In this document: in pieces, positions 55,626 through 64,000 of the stretch
How the letters are laid out: every line of letters starts with the position of its first letter
Position numbering within the stretch: position 1 is the stretch's first letter
Assembly (NCBI GenBank): GCA_016709005.1
Contig: JADJEU010000006.1
Location: 62,001 to 126,000 of the forward strand
Reading direction: 5' to 3'
DNA: 64,000 bases
Origin: Crocinitomicaceae bacterium
GTDB taxonomy: Bacteria > Bacteroidota > Bacteroidia > Flavobacteriales_D > Crocinitomicaceae
Notes under the pieces: model-generated
Seen by the model: only the letters and a program-made list of their open reading frames with translations
What the model was told of the DNA's origin: nothing
The model's database searches: none
Translations under genes and position numbers: made by a program

Positions 55626-55774
55626 AAAAATGTCACACGAAGATTTCTAGCAAATTGCTCTCGTAAAGACTTGAAAGCCATCAAAGCAAGGAATTTTGGA
55701 TTTTCTGATTTTGAACGGCTTTAACTGAATGTAGCCTAAGTAATTCACCGTAGTTCATGAAGATTATTTATCTT

Positions 55775-55782
55775 TATCTTTG
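55775..55782 (+). promoter_or_regulatory. -7 promoter element for the second WD40-caspase gene
   Basis: TATCTTTG, a full TAnnTTTG match, 34 bases ahead of the start at 55817. Confidence 0.5.
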
Positions 55783-55816
55783 GTAATGAGTCGTTTGAAG
55801 TACTGTTGATCAACCC

Positions 55817-58792
55817 ATGAATATGAAAAAATATTTTACACTTAGCATTGGCTTTCTGATTTCGCTTTCAGGAATTGCACAGGAAAAAGATAAATTTCTG
55901 GTTATTAATCCGGATGGACATCGCGCCAACATTCAATCATTAGTAGTTGATTCCAGAGGCCGCGTGATTACGGCAGGATATGATAAATCAATCAAAATCT
56001 GGAACAGTAAAGAAGGTTATTTAGAGCGTCAGATTTTTGGACAAATAGGACCTGGTCATGAAGGAATGATTTATGACATCGCTATTTCACCCGATGATAA
56101 ATACATTATTTCAGGTGGATGGTTTGGACCCAATTCTGGTACTGAACCCATTGGTGACATCCGTCTTTACAATTATACCACAGGCCGATTAATTCGTTTG
56201 TACAAAGGTCATTTCAATTGTGTAAAAGATCTGGAATTTTATACAAACTCTGGTTTCTTTTTCTCTTTTGACGGAGCAGGTGAAGTAAATCTTTGGGATG
56301 TTGACAGCAAGGAACCTACTGCGTTAAGCGCTATTCCAAATGACATTACGGATCTTGAAGCGGTGGAAGGTGTTTTGGTAACAACCCATGCAAGTGGTGC
56401 AGTTTACGTGTGGGATGTAAACAACTTTGATAAACCAAAATTCAGTACCAAAAAATTAGTCAATGACGGACTTTCTATTCGTGCATTGGCAGTGTCTGAT
56501 GATGGTTCTCGTATTGCCGTTTCTTCCATGAATGCGGTTTATATTTTTGATAGTAATCTAAGTCTGATTTACAATTTTGAACACGGCGAACATGAAGTAA
56601 TGAAGATGGATTTTTCTCCGGATGGTACGCGACTATTAGTTGTTTCTGCAAGTGATTACGTTGAAAAAAATCTCTGCAAGGTTTATTATGAAGAAAACAA
56701 AGAATGGTTTACCATGTCGTCGTACATGAAGCATACAGAGCTGATTCAATGTGGTGCATTCATTTCAAATTCGACCTGTGTCACGGCAGGTGGAATGAGC
56801 AATGAAGTTGCAATCTGGCGAGTGGAAGCCAGTAAAAAGAATTCAACTGAATTACATTTTATGCGTGGCGTTGGTAACCCAATTCAAGCGGTAGGAATGA
56901 ACGAACAATCTCTTGCGTTTGCAACTACATATTCTAAAAATGATGGTTTCTCAACCTTCGAACACGTATTTGATTTTGCAACGAGAGAAATCAGACCGTA
57001 TGTTTCTGGAGTAGACACTGCTTTCCATCCTGTTATGAGTATGGGTGAACGCAGTTTGAAAATTTCAGATACACAAACGTCATTAAGCGTTCGAAAGGGA
57101 AAAGTAACAACCGGTAAAATCACATATGATGTAACAAATGGATCAGAGCATTTAGTAGTTACTTTTTTTGGAGATACACTGGTAGCCTCGGGTGCTGCCT
57201 ACGGGCGCATCAATGTGTATGATGTGAAAGGTGCTTTTAAATCAACACTCATTGGACATGAAGGCGATATTCGCGGATTGGCCCCTTCGATCGATGGCAA
57301 TTTTTTAGTATCAAGTTCAACAGATCAAACCATACGTTTATGGCGCGTGGAAGACATTGGAAAAACTGAAGTAGTTTATCCGGTGGTGTCTCTTTTTATT
57401 GGCGGAAATGGCGAATGGGTCATCTGGAATGAAGAGGGTTATTTTACTTCTTCAAAAAAGGGTGCATCTTATGTAGGCTATCATGTAAATCAGGGATGGC
57501 ACAAAGAAGCAAAATATTATCCGTTTGAGCAATTTGATATCATGTACAATCGCCCTGATATCATCATGGCAAGTTTAGGTTTTGTCGAACAACCAATCAT
57601 TGATCTTTATTACTCGGCTTATCAAAAGCGATTAAAGAGAATGGGAATTGAAGAGACTGCTTTGAGTGATGACATGAGCGTTCCAACAGTTACGCTCAAA
57701 CACATGCCACCTGCAAAAGGAAAAGTCAATGTTACAATTACTGCTGTTGATAGTTTGTATGCAATTAACTCAGTGCATATTTACATGAATGACGTTCCGG
57801 TTTATGGACGAAATGGAATTGATGTTTCAGAACAAGGCGCACAAAAAATTATTAAAGATGTTGATCTGGCTTTGATGTCTGGTCCAAATAAAATTCAAGT
57901 TTCTGTAGTGAATTCTGCCGGAGTTGAATCTTTGAAAGAAACAATCACAATCAGTAATACACTGAATAAAGAACCTGCTCTTTTTGTTGTGGCAATTGGT
58001 GTTTCCAATTATCAGGATTCTGTTTTCAATCTGGAATACGCGGCTAAAGATGCGCAAGACGTAAACAATCTTTTTGCTAAAGTTCCATGTTTCAAAACCA
58101 AGCATCAAAAAGTGTTAACGAATGAGCAAGTAACGCGTGAAAACTTAGTTGGACTGAAAGAATTTTTGTCGCAGGCTAATCGGGATGACGTGGTGATCTT
58201 CTTTATTGCGGGACATGGTGTTTTAGATAAGACATTAGATTATTATTACTGCACGTATAACATGGATTTCCGTAATCCTGAAAAGTATGGAATTACCTAT
58301 GCTGAACTTGAAGTTTTATTTGATGGTATTCAGGCAATCCGCAAGTTGTTAATCATGGATACGTGTCACAGCGGTGAGCTGGATAAAGATGATATGGAAG
58401 AGATTGCAATTGCAGATACCGAAGATGGAGATATCACGTTCCGCTCTACAAATACAAGTGTACAGTATCGCGAAGCACAAGGACTGCAAAAGACAAATGA
58501 AGCTGTAAAAGAAATGTTCAACGATTTGCGCAGAGGAACGGGTGCAACTGTTATTTCTGCTGCAGGTGGAGCTGAGTACGCCATGGAAAGTGCAACCTGG
58601 CAAAATGGTTTGTTCACCTATTGTCTGTTAGAAGGAATTCAAACGATGAATGCTGATGCGAATAAGAATGGTGAAATCATGTTGTCAGAACTTCAGGCAT
58701 ACATTGGTAAAAAAGTAGAAGAACTTTCACAAGGAAAACAAATGCCAACTTCACGCGTTGAGAATCTGAGTTTGGATTATCGGATTTGGTAA
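55817..58792 (+). CDS. WD40-repeat caspase-like protein, paralog of 13316-16276
   Basis: A 991-residue exported protein (signal segment MKKYFTLSIGFLISLSGIAQ after the ATG at 55823, or two codons earlier). WD40-like units occur at VDSRGRVITAGYDKSIKIWN, HEVMKMDFSPDGTRLLVVSA and LAPSIDGNFLVSSSTDQTIR. The C14 domain has His at residue 800 in IAGHG and Cys at 850 in MDTCHSGE (numbering from 55817). Both are intact. The tail PTSRVENLSLDYRIW and the blocks YHSAY-like YYSAYQKRLKRMGIEE, FIAGHGVLDK, RGTGATVISAAGGAEYAMES match the other caspase. It has no barrel gene next to it, unlike its paralog. Target unknown. Confidence 0.85.
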   Translation: MNMKKYFTLSIGFLISLSGIAQEKDKFLVINPDGHRANIQSLVVDSRGRVITAGYDKSIKIWNSKEGYLERQIFGQIGPGHEGMIYDIAISPDDKYIISGGWFGPNSGTEPIGDIRLYNYTTGRLIRLYKGHFNCVKDLEFYTNSGFFFSFDGAGEVNLWDVDSKEPTALSAIPNDITDLEAVEGVLVTTHASGAVYVWDVNNFDKPKFSTKKLVNDGLSIRALAVSDDGSRIAVSSMNAVYIFDSNLSLIYNFEHGEHEVMKMDFSPDGTRLLVVSASDYVEKNLCKVYYEENKEWFTMSSYMKHTELIQCGAFISNSTCVTAGGMSNEVAIWRVEASKKNSTELHFMRGVGNPIQAVGMNEQSLAFATTYSKNDGFSTFEHVFDFATREIRPYVSGVDTAFHPVMSMGERSLKISDTQTSLSVRKGKVTTGKITYDVTNGSEHLVVTFFGDTLVASGAAYGRINVYDVKGAFKSTLIGHEGDIRGLAPSIDGNFLVSSSTDQTIRLWRVEDIGKTEVVYPVVSLFIGGNGEWVIWNEEGYFTSSKKGASYVGYHVNQGWHKEAKYYPFEQFDIMYNRPDIIMASLGFVEQPIIDLYYSAYQKRLKRMGIEETALSDDMSVPTVTLKHMPPAKGKVNVTITAVDSLYAINSVHIYMNDVPVYGRNGIDVSEQGAQKIIKDVDLALMSGPNKIQVSVVNSAGVESLKETITISNTLNKEPALFVVAIGVSNYQDSVFNLEYAAKDAQDVNNLFAKVPCFKTKHQKVLTNEQVTRENLVGLKEFLSQANRDDVVIFFIAGHGVLDKTLDYYYCTYNMDFRNPEKYGITYAELEVLFDGIQAIRKLLIMDTCHSGELDKDDMEEIAIADTEDGDITFRSTNTSVQYREAQGLQKTNEAVKEMFNDLRRGTGATVISAAGGAEYAMESATWQNGLFTYCLLEGIQTMNADANKNGEIMLSELQAYIGKKVEELSQGKQMPTSRVENLSLDYRIW

Positions 58793-58811
58793 GAACAGTT
58801 TGCGGCTGTTA

Positions 58812-58840
58812 GTCATTCTGGACTTGATTCAGAATCTGCC
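58812..58840. repeat. Small hairpin repeat GTCATTCTGGACTTGATTCAG
   Basis: ATTCTG (58815-58820) pairs with CAGAAT (58830-58835). A common dispersed hairpin; no T run. Confidence 0.4.
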
Positions 58841-58896
58841 AGACGTTTAACTGATAGTTGAGTTTCCATCATCTGTTTAGAATGATATACAATGAA

Positions 58897-58904
58897 TATC
58901 TTTG
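58897..58904 (+). promoter_or_regulatory. -7 promoter element for the pseudouridine synthase gene
   Basis: TATCTTTG, 18 bases ahead of the ATG at 58923. It supports that ATG over the TTG frames starting at 58902. Confidence 0.5.
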
Positions 58905-58922
58905 TTGCAGAGATTTTCATTC

Positions 58923-59489
58923 ATGTCTAACCATCGTCATTTCATTATCTACAAACCTTTTGGTTATCTCAGCCAATTTGTGTGCGAACATAAAAAGAAA
59001 AAACTCTTAGGTGAACTTTTTGATTTTCCGGAAGAGACGATGGCTATTGGCCGTTTGGATGAAGATAGTGAAGGACTTCTTTTGCTCACGACAGATGGAA
59101 AAGTGAGTGAAGCCATTCGAAGTTCTGAAATTGAAAAGGAATATTATGCTCAGGTAGATGGTTTGATTTCAGATGAAGCGCTTGAGCAATTAAAATCAGG
59201 TGTTGAAATTGGATTCGAGGGCATCAAATATCAAACATTTCCGTGCAAAGTAAAACGTCTCGATGAAATTCCAAATCTCCCCCCAAGAGGAAAAAAAATC
59301 AGAGATGACCGGCACGGCCCTACCTGCTGGATTTCCATTATTTTGCAAGAAGGAAAAAATAGACAAGTGCGCAAAATGACTGCCGCTGTTGGTTTTCCAA
59401 CTTTGCGATTGGTGCGTGTGCGCATTGGCTCGCATCATTTAGGCTCTATGCAAGTAGGTCAAGTGATGGAAATAGAGAATCTAATTTAA
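58923..59489 (+). CDS. rluE: RsuA/RluE-family pseudouridine synthase
   Basis: A 188-residue enzyme that isomerises uridine to pseudouridine in ribosomal RNA. It begins MSNHRHFIIYKPFGYLSQF (KPFG motif), followed by the catalytic-aspartate block MAIGRLDEDSEGLLLLTTDG and the C-terminal EGKNRQVRKMTAAVGFPTLR, as in RluE and RsuA. No N-terminal S4 domain is present, matching RluE length; the symbol is therefore an inference. The start ATG 58923 is set by the promoter element just upstream. Confidence 0.85.
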   Translation: MSNHRHFIIYKPFGYLSQFVCEHKKKKLLGELFDFPEETMAIGRLDEDSEGLLLLTTDGKVSEAIRSSEIEKEYYAQVDGLISDEALEQLKSGVEIGFEGIKYQTFPCKVKRLDEIPNLPPRGKKIRDDRHGPTCWISIILQEGKNRQVRKMTAAVGFPTLRLVRVRIGSHHLGSMQVGQVMEIENLI

Positions 59490-59491
59490 TG

Positions 59492-59580
59492 CTCTGCGCT
59501 TTTTGCGTCTTTGCGGTGAATTACGCACGATACCAAATCGGCGAAAATCCGTCAAATCAGTGTCATCTGTGTTCCATCAA
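59492..59580. repeat. CTCTGCG and AATCCG/CATCTGTG word repeats
   Basis: CTCTGCGCTTTTTGCGTCTT followed by AAATCCGTCAAATCAG and CATCTGTGTTCCATC. Both styles recur elsewhere in the window (55583, 51945). A longer open frame runs through here into the next gene but has no family sequence before the ATG at 59678. Confidence 0.5.
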
Positions 59581-59654
59581 ACAATGTTTGGTTTTTTTAA
59601 ATCACCGGAGTGCAAGTAAATCCGAATTCAATTCAAAGTTTGTCTCTCAAATCG

Positions 59655-59662
59655 TATATTTG
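59655..59662 (+). promoter_or_regulatory. -7 promoter element for the RidA-family gene
   Basis: TATATTTG, 15 bases ahead of ATG 59678. Fits TAnnTTTG. Confidence 0.5.
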
Positions 59663-59677
59663 CTGAAAATTCAACGC

Positions 59678-60106
59678 ATGTCTGATAAAATCAGCGCTGC
59701 TAATGCGCCAAAACCCGTAGGTCTTTATCCACACGCCCGCAAGGTGGGAAATTTGCTTTTTTTATCCGGTGTAGGTCCGCGTGTTGCAGGCTCAAATGCA
59801 AATGATTCAGCTGTGCCGGGTTTAGAATTGGACCATAACGGAAATTTTAAATCCTTTGATTTTGAAGCACAATGTCGTTCTGTTTTTGACAACGTGAAAT
59901 TGATTCTTGAAGCATCCGGCTCATCCTGGAATAAGCTAGTTGACGTGACTGTTTTTTTAGTAAACATGAAACGTGATTTTGTTGTTTACAATCGTGTTTA
60001 CGCAGAGTATTTTAAAGACAACCAGCCATGCCGGACAACAGTTGAAATCAACTCGTTGCCAACACCTATTGCCATTGAATTAAAATGTATTGCCACTATT
60101 GATTAA
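59678..60106 (+). CDS. RidA-family enamine/imine deaminase, aminomuconate deaminase-like
   Basis: A 142-residue protein of the RidA (YjgF) fold. LFLSGVGPRVAGSN, then DFEAQCRSVFDNVKLILEAS and VNMKRDFVVYNRVYAEYF, with the conserved Arg in PCRTTVEINSLPTPIAIEL. The GVGPR signature is like that of 2-aminomuconate deaminases rather than the housekeeping RidA, from memory. That enzyme acts after 3-hydroxyanthranilate cleavage in tryptophan breakdown, which would link it to kynU and kmo 40 kb away. The link is inferred; a general RidA role is also possible. Confidence 0.75.
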   Translation: MSDKISAANAPKPVGLYPHARKVGNLLFLSGVGPRVAGSNANDSAVPGLELDHNGNFKSFDFEAQCRSVFDNVKLILEASGSSWNKLVDVTVFLVNMKRDFVVYNRVYAEYFKDNQPCRTTVEINSLPTPIAIELKCIATID

Positions 60107-60117
60107 CTAACATATCC

Positions 60118-60696
60118 ATGATCGCATTAATTATCAAATTAGTTTTAAGTTTAGGTTCATTGTTCTATACTGGTTATCTATTTTACGATGGCCATTGGGG
60201 ATGGGGAATCGTTTTCATTTTTGTAACTGCACTTTTTGTACTTTCTATTTTCAGAAACGAACGTATAATTCTTGCCATAAATCAATTGCGTTTGCAGAAT
60301 ATTGAAAAGGCAGCTCATCATCTTAATAAAATAAAACAGCCGCAGTTTTTAATTCCGAGACAGCGAGGATATTTCTATTATCTGTGCGGAACAACCGGTG
60401 CTGGCGGAGCAACAACGTTGGGTCAGAAAGAATCTCTTTTTAGAAAAGCATTAACGATTGGCTTAAAAAGAGACACCGATAAAGCGATGGCTAAAATGCA
60501 CCTGGCTGCGATTTGCATGAGCACCGGAAGAAGAAATGAAGCCGATACACTTTTAGCCGAAGCAAAAAAATTAGACAAAGATGGCTTGCTTGCAGAGCAT
60601 TTGAAATCCCTAAAAAAACAAATGGGAAAAGCTACATCTGCAAATCAGTTACGCATGGCTCAAATGTCAAAGGGGCAGCGTGGGAAGATGAGATAG
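60118..60696 (+). CDS. Membrane protein with TPR-like cytoplasmic part
   Basis: A 192-residue protein with two N-terminal transmembrane segments (IALIIKLVLSLGSLFYTGYL and GWGIVFIFVTALFVLSIF, residues 2-45) and then helices of the TPR type (RLQNIEKAAHHLNKIKQPQF, RKALTIGLKRDTDKAMAKMH, LAAICMSTGRRNEADTLLAE). Function unknown; family resembles small TPR-tail membrane proteins of this phylum. It begins 11 bases after the RidA gene, so the two share a transcript. Confidence 0.7.
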   Translation: MIALIIKLVLSLGSLFYTGYLFYDGHWGWGIVFIFVTALFVLSIFRNERIILAINQLRLQNIEKAAHHLNKIKQPQFLIPRQRGYFYYLCGTTGAGGATTLGQKESLFRKALTIGLKRDTDKAMAKMHLAAICMSTGRRNEADTLLAEAKKLDKDGLLAEHLKSLKKQMGKATSANQLRMAQMSKGQRGKMR

Positions 60697-60956
60697 TTTA
60701 TAAAATTTCAAATCCAAAATTCCAAATTGTAGTGGCGTGATTATGTCGTGCTGAACTCGTTTCAGCATCCAGATTTATATCGATACGTCATTTCGACAGA
60801 GTTTATTGCTTAATTGCAATAACGGGAAATCGCGTGAATGATCTGGATTATTTTCGGTTTCAAACTTCAATCGGTCGTGGGATCTCTAGCGTTCGACTTT
60901 TCATACCAAATTGTGGTTTTGAATTTTGAATTTGTATTTTGGAATTTTCCCCTAAA
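60697..60956. repeat. Gap with dispersed hairpin (60749-60767) and AAATTTCAAAATTCC words
   Basis: TGCTGAACTCGTTTCAGCA forms a 7-bp hairpin typical of a dispersed repeat. AATTCCAAA-type words at 60705-60730 and, inverted, at 60915-60948 bound the gap; the same words occur at 51891. No gene seen. Confidence 0.5.
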
Positions 60957-61469
60957 CTAATACGCTTTCTCCCCAATCATATTCCCAGGAGGATTATAGA
61001 CACAAACCCAAATTTGTCCGCCGTTTTTGCAGTTGGCAACGCCAGCCCCAAGCTCAGTTGACTTTGCCCAAATTACTTGGGAATAATGTCCGCTCTTTGA
61101 ACTTTTTCCACGAATGTAAGTTGGGTTATTGTGATTAAAATATTTTTCTTCAGATGCCCAGCGGTCTACTACTGCTTTTTCATTTTTTGGAGCGCTTGAC
61201 CAATAGATGTTTTCACCATAAGGTCCATCACTGTGCTGCATCTCGCACGTTTTTGCCAGCTTGTCTGCCCATTCCTGCGCGTAGTTTGCAAGAGAATCAT
61301 TCCAGTGAATAGCAGGCGAACCTACTTTTGCACGGTAATAATTATGCTGTGCAATGAAGACAGTTGTGTCTATTGTTGGCTTGTTCGATGCAGTGAATAC
61401 AGTTTGAACTTTTGTTAAACTTAACAACAACAGAAAGCTCCCGCAAACAAAGAACAGAATGCGCTTCAT
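60957..61469 (-). CDS. CAP-superfamily (SCP/PR-1-like) secreted protein
   Basis: A 170-residue exported protein (MKRILFFVCGSFLLLLSLTK). It has the CAP fold: FIAQHNYYRAKVGSPAIHWN (first cap helix), GPYGENIYWSS, GHYSQVIWAKSTELGAGVAN and IWVCVYNPPGN, matching the CAP1 and CAP2 signatures of SCP/PR-1 proteins. The two His (residue about 42 in QHN and that in GHYSQ) and Glu in GENIYW could bind metal. Function in bacteria not settled; maybe lipid binding or proteolysis. It follows the M1-like gene on the same strand with 3 bases between, so they may share a transcript. Confidence 0.9.
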   Translation of the reverse strand: MKRILFFVCGSFLLLLSLTKVQTVFTASNKPTIDTTVFIAQHNYYRAKVGSPAIHWNDSLANYAQEWADKLAKTCEMQHSDGPYGENIYWSSAPKNEKAVVDRWASEEKYFNHNNPTYIRGKSSKSGHYSQVIWAKSTELGAGVANCKNGGQIWVCVYNPPGNMIGEKAY

Positions 61470-61472
61470 AAA

Positions 61473-64000
61473 TTAGAATGCAGATTGAATAATTTCAGCT
61501 GGATTAATTCCATTCATGTTTAAAACAAATCTGATTTTATTCCAGTACTTCACGTCGGTTGCAAACGAGTTTTTGATCAGGTCTGATTCGTAGACAGGAA
61601 AGTAAATCGCAAACTTATCTGCAATGCGCAAACCAATTCCTAAATCGTAAACACTTTCCATGTTGCCGGCGTTATCTTCATACATACCATAATCTGCAAA
61701 AATTCCCAGCATCGGTACATAAGGAAGATCAAAGAATAAATTGGTAGTAAATAACATTTGATTCGTTGTTCCAACTCCTGAAAGCGTTTTGAATCCACCT
61801 TGATTTTCGATGCGCTGATTGCTCCACATACCTGTCATTTCATTTCTTCCAAACATGTAGTTTTCATAGAAAGCGTCCATGGTTCCGGTTTGTCCACCCA
61901 ATGCAAAACCGTAGCGTAAATCCTGCGCACCGTTATACATTAAATTCTTTCCAAAGAATACTCTGATTTCAACAAACTCATCTTTCTCTTTCCAATATTC
62001 TAAACGATATTTTAATTCAAGCATACCATTCAAAAGGTCTTTCGTTGGATTAGAAATTCCAATGGTTTCATTGACGTTATAATAATCTGCTCTTAGAACT
62101 GCGCCAAAATCATGCACGCGTTTTTTATAATTGAAAGTATAGATTGCAGATCCACCAATGGTTGTATTGTCGTAAAGTGTTCCGCTTTCAAAAACATAAT
62201 TTCCATTTAATCGCAAGCGTTGTTTATAGAAAACACGTGCAGCAGGTTTACCAATTTTTATATCCAGGTATGGTTGAATCGCATAATACATGCCGCGCGG
62301 ATCTGTCAAGGTATCGGGGGCTGCGCCAACTCCATTTCCAAATGTTTTTCCGTTCACGCCAATCGCTATCATTCTGAAATTTTTGCCGGCACCCAGGCAT
62401 ATTGAAATTTCCAAATCCAGATAAATTTTTGCGTCCAAATGAGAACATAGGGGCAAGGGTATATTCGAATTTATTTTTAGGTAAAGTTTGGTTGTGAAAC
62501 ATAACCCCAATCATGAATTTATCATAGACGTTTCCACCCATTATTGGTGACCACCACGCATTGGTATATTGAGGTTCATTATCACCCGCCAGGAATTCTA
62601 TTTTAAGCGGCTCGCATTTATGAAACACACCCTTTTGATGCCATGAGTTGTTGTTGCGGTTTACTTCAGGTATGTTTGTGTTTTTATCAATCACAAAGCC
62701 ATCGTAGTTTGTTCCTTCAAAAGTGAGTTTTGTTTTTTTGGCACCCGGTTCAGCCCATTGGGTTGATTTAATTTTACCTGTATACATGCCGTCAACACGC
62801 ACAGGTCCATCAATTTGTCCAGTATTTTTTACAGTGACAATTGTTTGATTATCCTCATATTTTACTTTTTTAATTGCAAAGTCAAGTTGCGCTGTGGTTG
62901 GTATCAAATCGTCAAATAGCCTACCCAAATCTTTGCCGGATCCTTTTTCAAGTGCTGCCCGCAGATCTTGTGGTTGCGGATGTCTGTAATGCCAATCATT
63001 ATAATAATTCTGCATACACACATCAAAAAGGGAATCGCCTAAATAGTCCTTAACGTACGTAAAGACCAAACCCGTTTTTGAATAAACGACAGCGCCATAG
63101 TTGATCATCGAGTAATCGTCTGCATGCAATTCAATTGGCTGATCAATTCCATATCCGGCAGACATTGAATAGGTCAGGTCATTCATATCGTGATGTGACA
63201 AATGTTCAAGGTGAACGCGCTCTGCCATCCCCATCATCATGTCAGATAAATTTGTGTTTTTTGGATATTTGGTTTTGATGTAACGGATTTCATTCAACGT
63301 ATTTAATCCTTCATCCATCCAGGCATGCTCGCGTTCATTAGAACCTAATAAACCATAAAACCAATTGTGACCAACTTCGTGTACAATCACAATTTCCAAT
63401 TCCATTTTTGAAGATGCATTTCCAATCACAGTAATGTTTGGATATTCCATTCCGCCTCCGGCACTGATTGTACCGTCAACTGCTGTAACATTATTGTATG
63501 GGTAATCACCGTTCCACAAAGAATAATAATATGTTCCGTCATGAAGATACTCAAGCGCATCAGCCCAAAGTGCGTGATGATGAGTTACAAACATAGCCCA
63601 TGTTGTTACTTTTCTTTTAGAGTGTGGCAGTTCAACTTCACCTTTTAAAACTTCAAAGCGTTTATCAGCAAACCAGGCAAAATCATGTACATCTTTTTGT
63701 GTGAAACGAATGGTTTTCATTTCTGTTTGAAGACTCTGGAAAAGCAGTTTCCGCCGGTCAATGATTTCCTGTCTTTGAATTCTCCTAACTCATATTTTTT
63801 AGAAGTGCTTTCAGCTACTGAATCTAAAAATGCAATTTCTGATTCTGTTTGTAAATCACCGGTTGAACCAACTACGTAGTTTTTTGGAACCGTAATAGAG
63901 ACATCAAACGTGCCGAACTCGGAGTAAAATTCTCCTTGTGTCAAATAGGGCATTTGATGCCAACCGTTTTGATCAAACACCGCTGGTTTAGGATACCATT
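61473..64000 (-). CDS. M1-family metallopeptidase, several frameshifts, N-terminus off the window
   Basis: An exported aminopeptidase-like gluzincin. The N-terminal part visible at the right edge (WYPKPAVFDQNGWHQMPYLT, GSTGDLQ) runs to 63717 and continues, after a one-base deletion near 63740-63790 (frames RQEIIDRRKLLFQSLQTEMK), with NVHDF-like VHDFAWFADKRFEV. The zinc site is HEVGHNWFYGLLGSNEREHA with MDEGLNTLNE. A third segment from about 62430 to 61473 is reached by two more one-base gaps near 62395-62425 (FGNFQYAWVPAKNFRMIAIG restores), continuing with a C-terminal barrel-like domain of about 340 residues that ends AEIIQSAF. This combines M1 catalysis with a long C-terminal domain typical of exported Bacteroidota enzymes. 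Confidence 0.85.

Overview
The window looks like a chromosomal segment of a low-GC member of the Bacteroidota, most likely a flavobacterium-like lineage. This rests on several secreted proteins ending in type IX secretion (T9SS) sorting domains, repeated TAnnTTTG promoter elements close to start codons, a pyrC-DUF4296 pair, LVIVD, SprB-like and WD40-caspase proteins, and tetratricopeptide-SpoIIE signalling. Family-level placement is not possible from what I can see.

Layout. 1-4.8 kb: a truncated YD-repeat protein, an LVIVD repeat protein, then a polyprenol-phosphate glycosyltransferase, dihydroorotase and a DUF4296 lipoprotein. 4.9-9.8 kb: a T9SS secreted protein and glycine dehydrogenase gcvP. 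10-16.3 kb: two small unknown or membrane genes, then a WD40-caspase protein translationally coupled to an outer-membrane-type protein. 16.3-20.5 kb: hemL diverging from the kynurenine genes kynU and kmo. 20.7-26.4 kb: a secreted barrel-like protein, tRNA-Asn, and secreted or T9SS proteins. 26.5-30.9 kb: cyanophycinase (cphB) and cyanophycin synthetase (cphA), separated by a GxxExxY PD-(D/E)XK-type gene that sits inside CATAG/CTATG repeats. 31-33.3 kb: two unknown genes. 33.4-42.4 kb: a Tudor-like secreted protein, a membrane-anchored winged-helix regulator, lipoproteins, a TPR-SpoIIE phosphatase, a six-fold repeat protein, and a haem plus copper monooxygenase-like secreted protein. 43-51.9 kb: dxr, a SUFU-domain protein, a SASA esterase, twin lipoproteins, pheS-ytxJ-LytTR regulator-glutaminyl cyclase, and rsmI. 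52-64 kb: a quinone-oxidoreductase-like enzyme, a GT2 synthase, a second WD40-caspase, an RluE-type pseudouridine synthase, a RidA/aminomuconate deaminase-like protein, a CAP protein and a large M1 metallopeptidase running off the right edge.

How genes work together. cphA makes and cphB degrades cyanophycin (Asp-Arg polymer), so together they form a nitrogen store. kynU and kmo carry out steps of tryptophan breakdown, and the RidA-family gene at 59.7 kb may act further down the same route. The two WD40-caspase proteins share the same layout and C-terminus; only one has an outer-membrane partner.

Caveats. At least six frameshifts, mostly explicable as single-base indels in homopolymers, break otherwise conserved genes (kynU, the SprB-like gene, cphA, the LytTR regulator, and the M1 peptidase more than once). 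Sequencing error is the simplest explanation. Intergenic regions carry several families of short word repeats and small hairpins. Family assignments are from motif recognition only; no database search was run.
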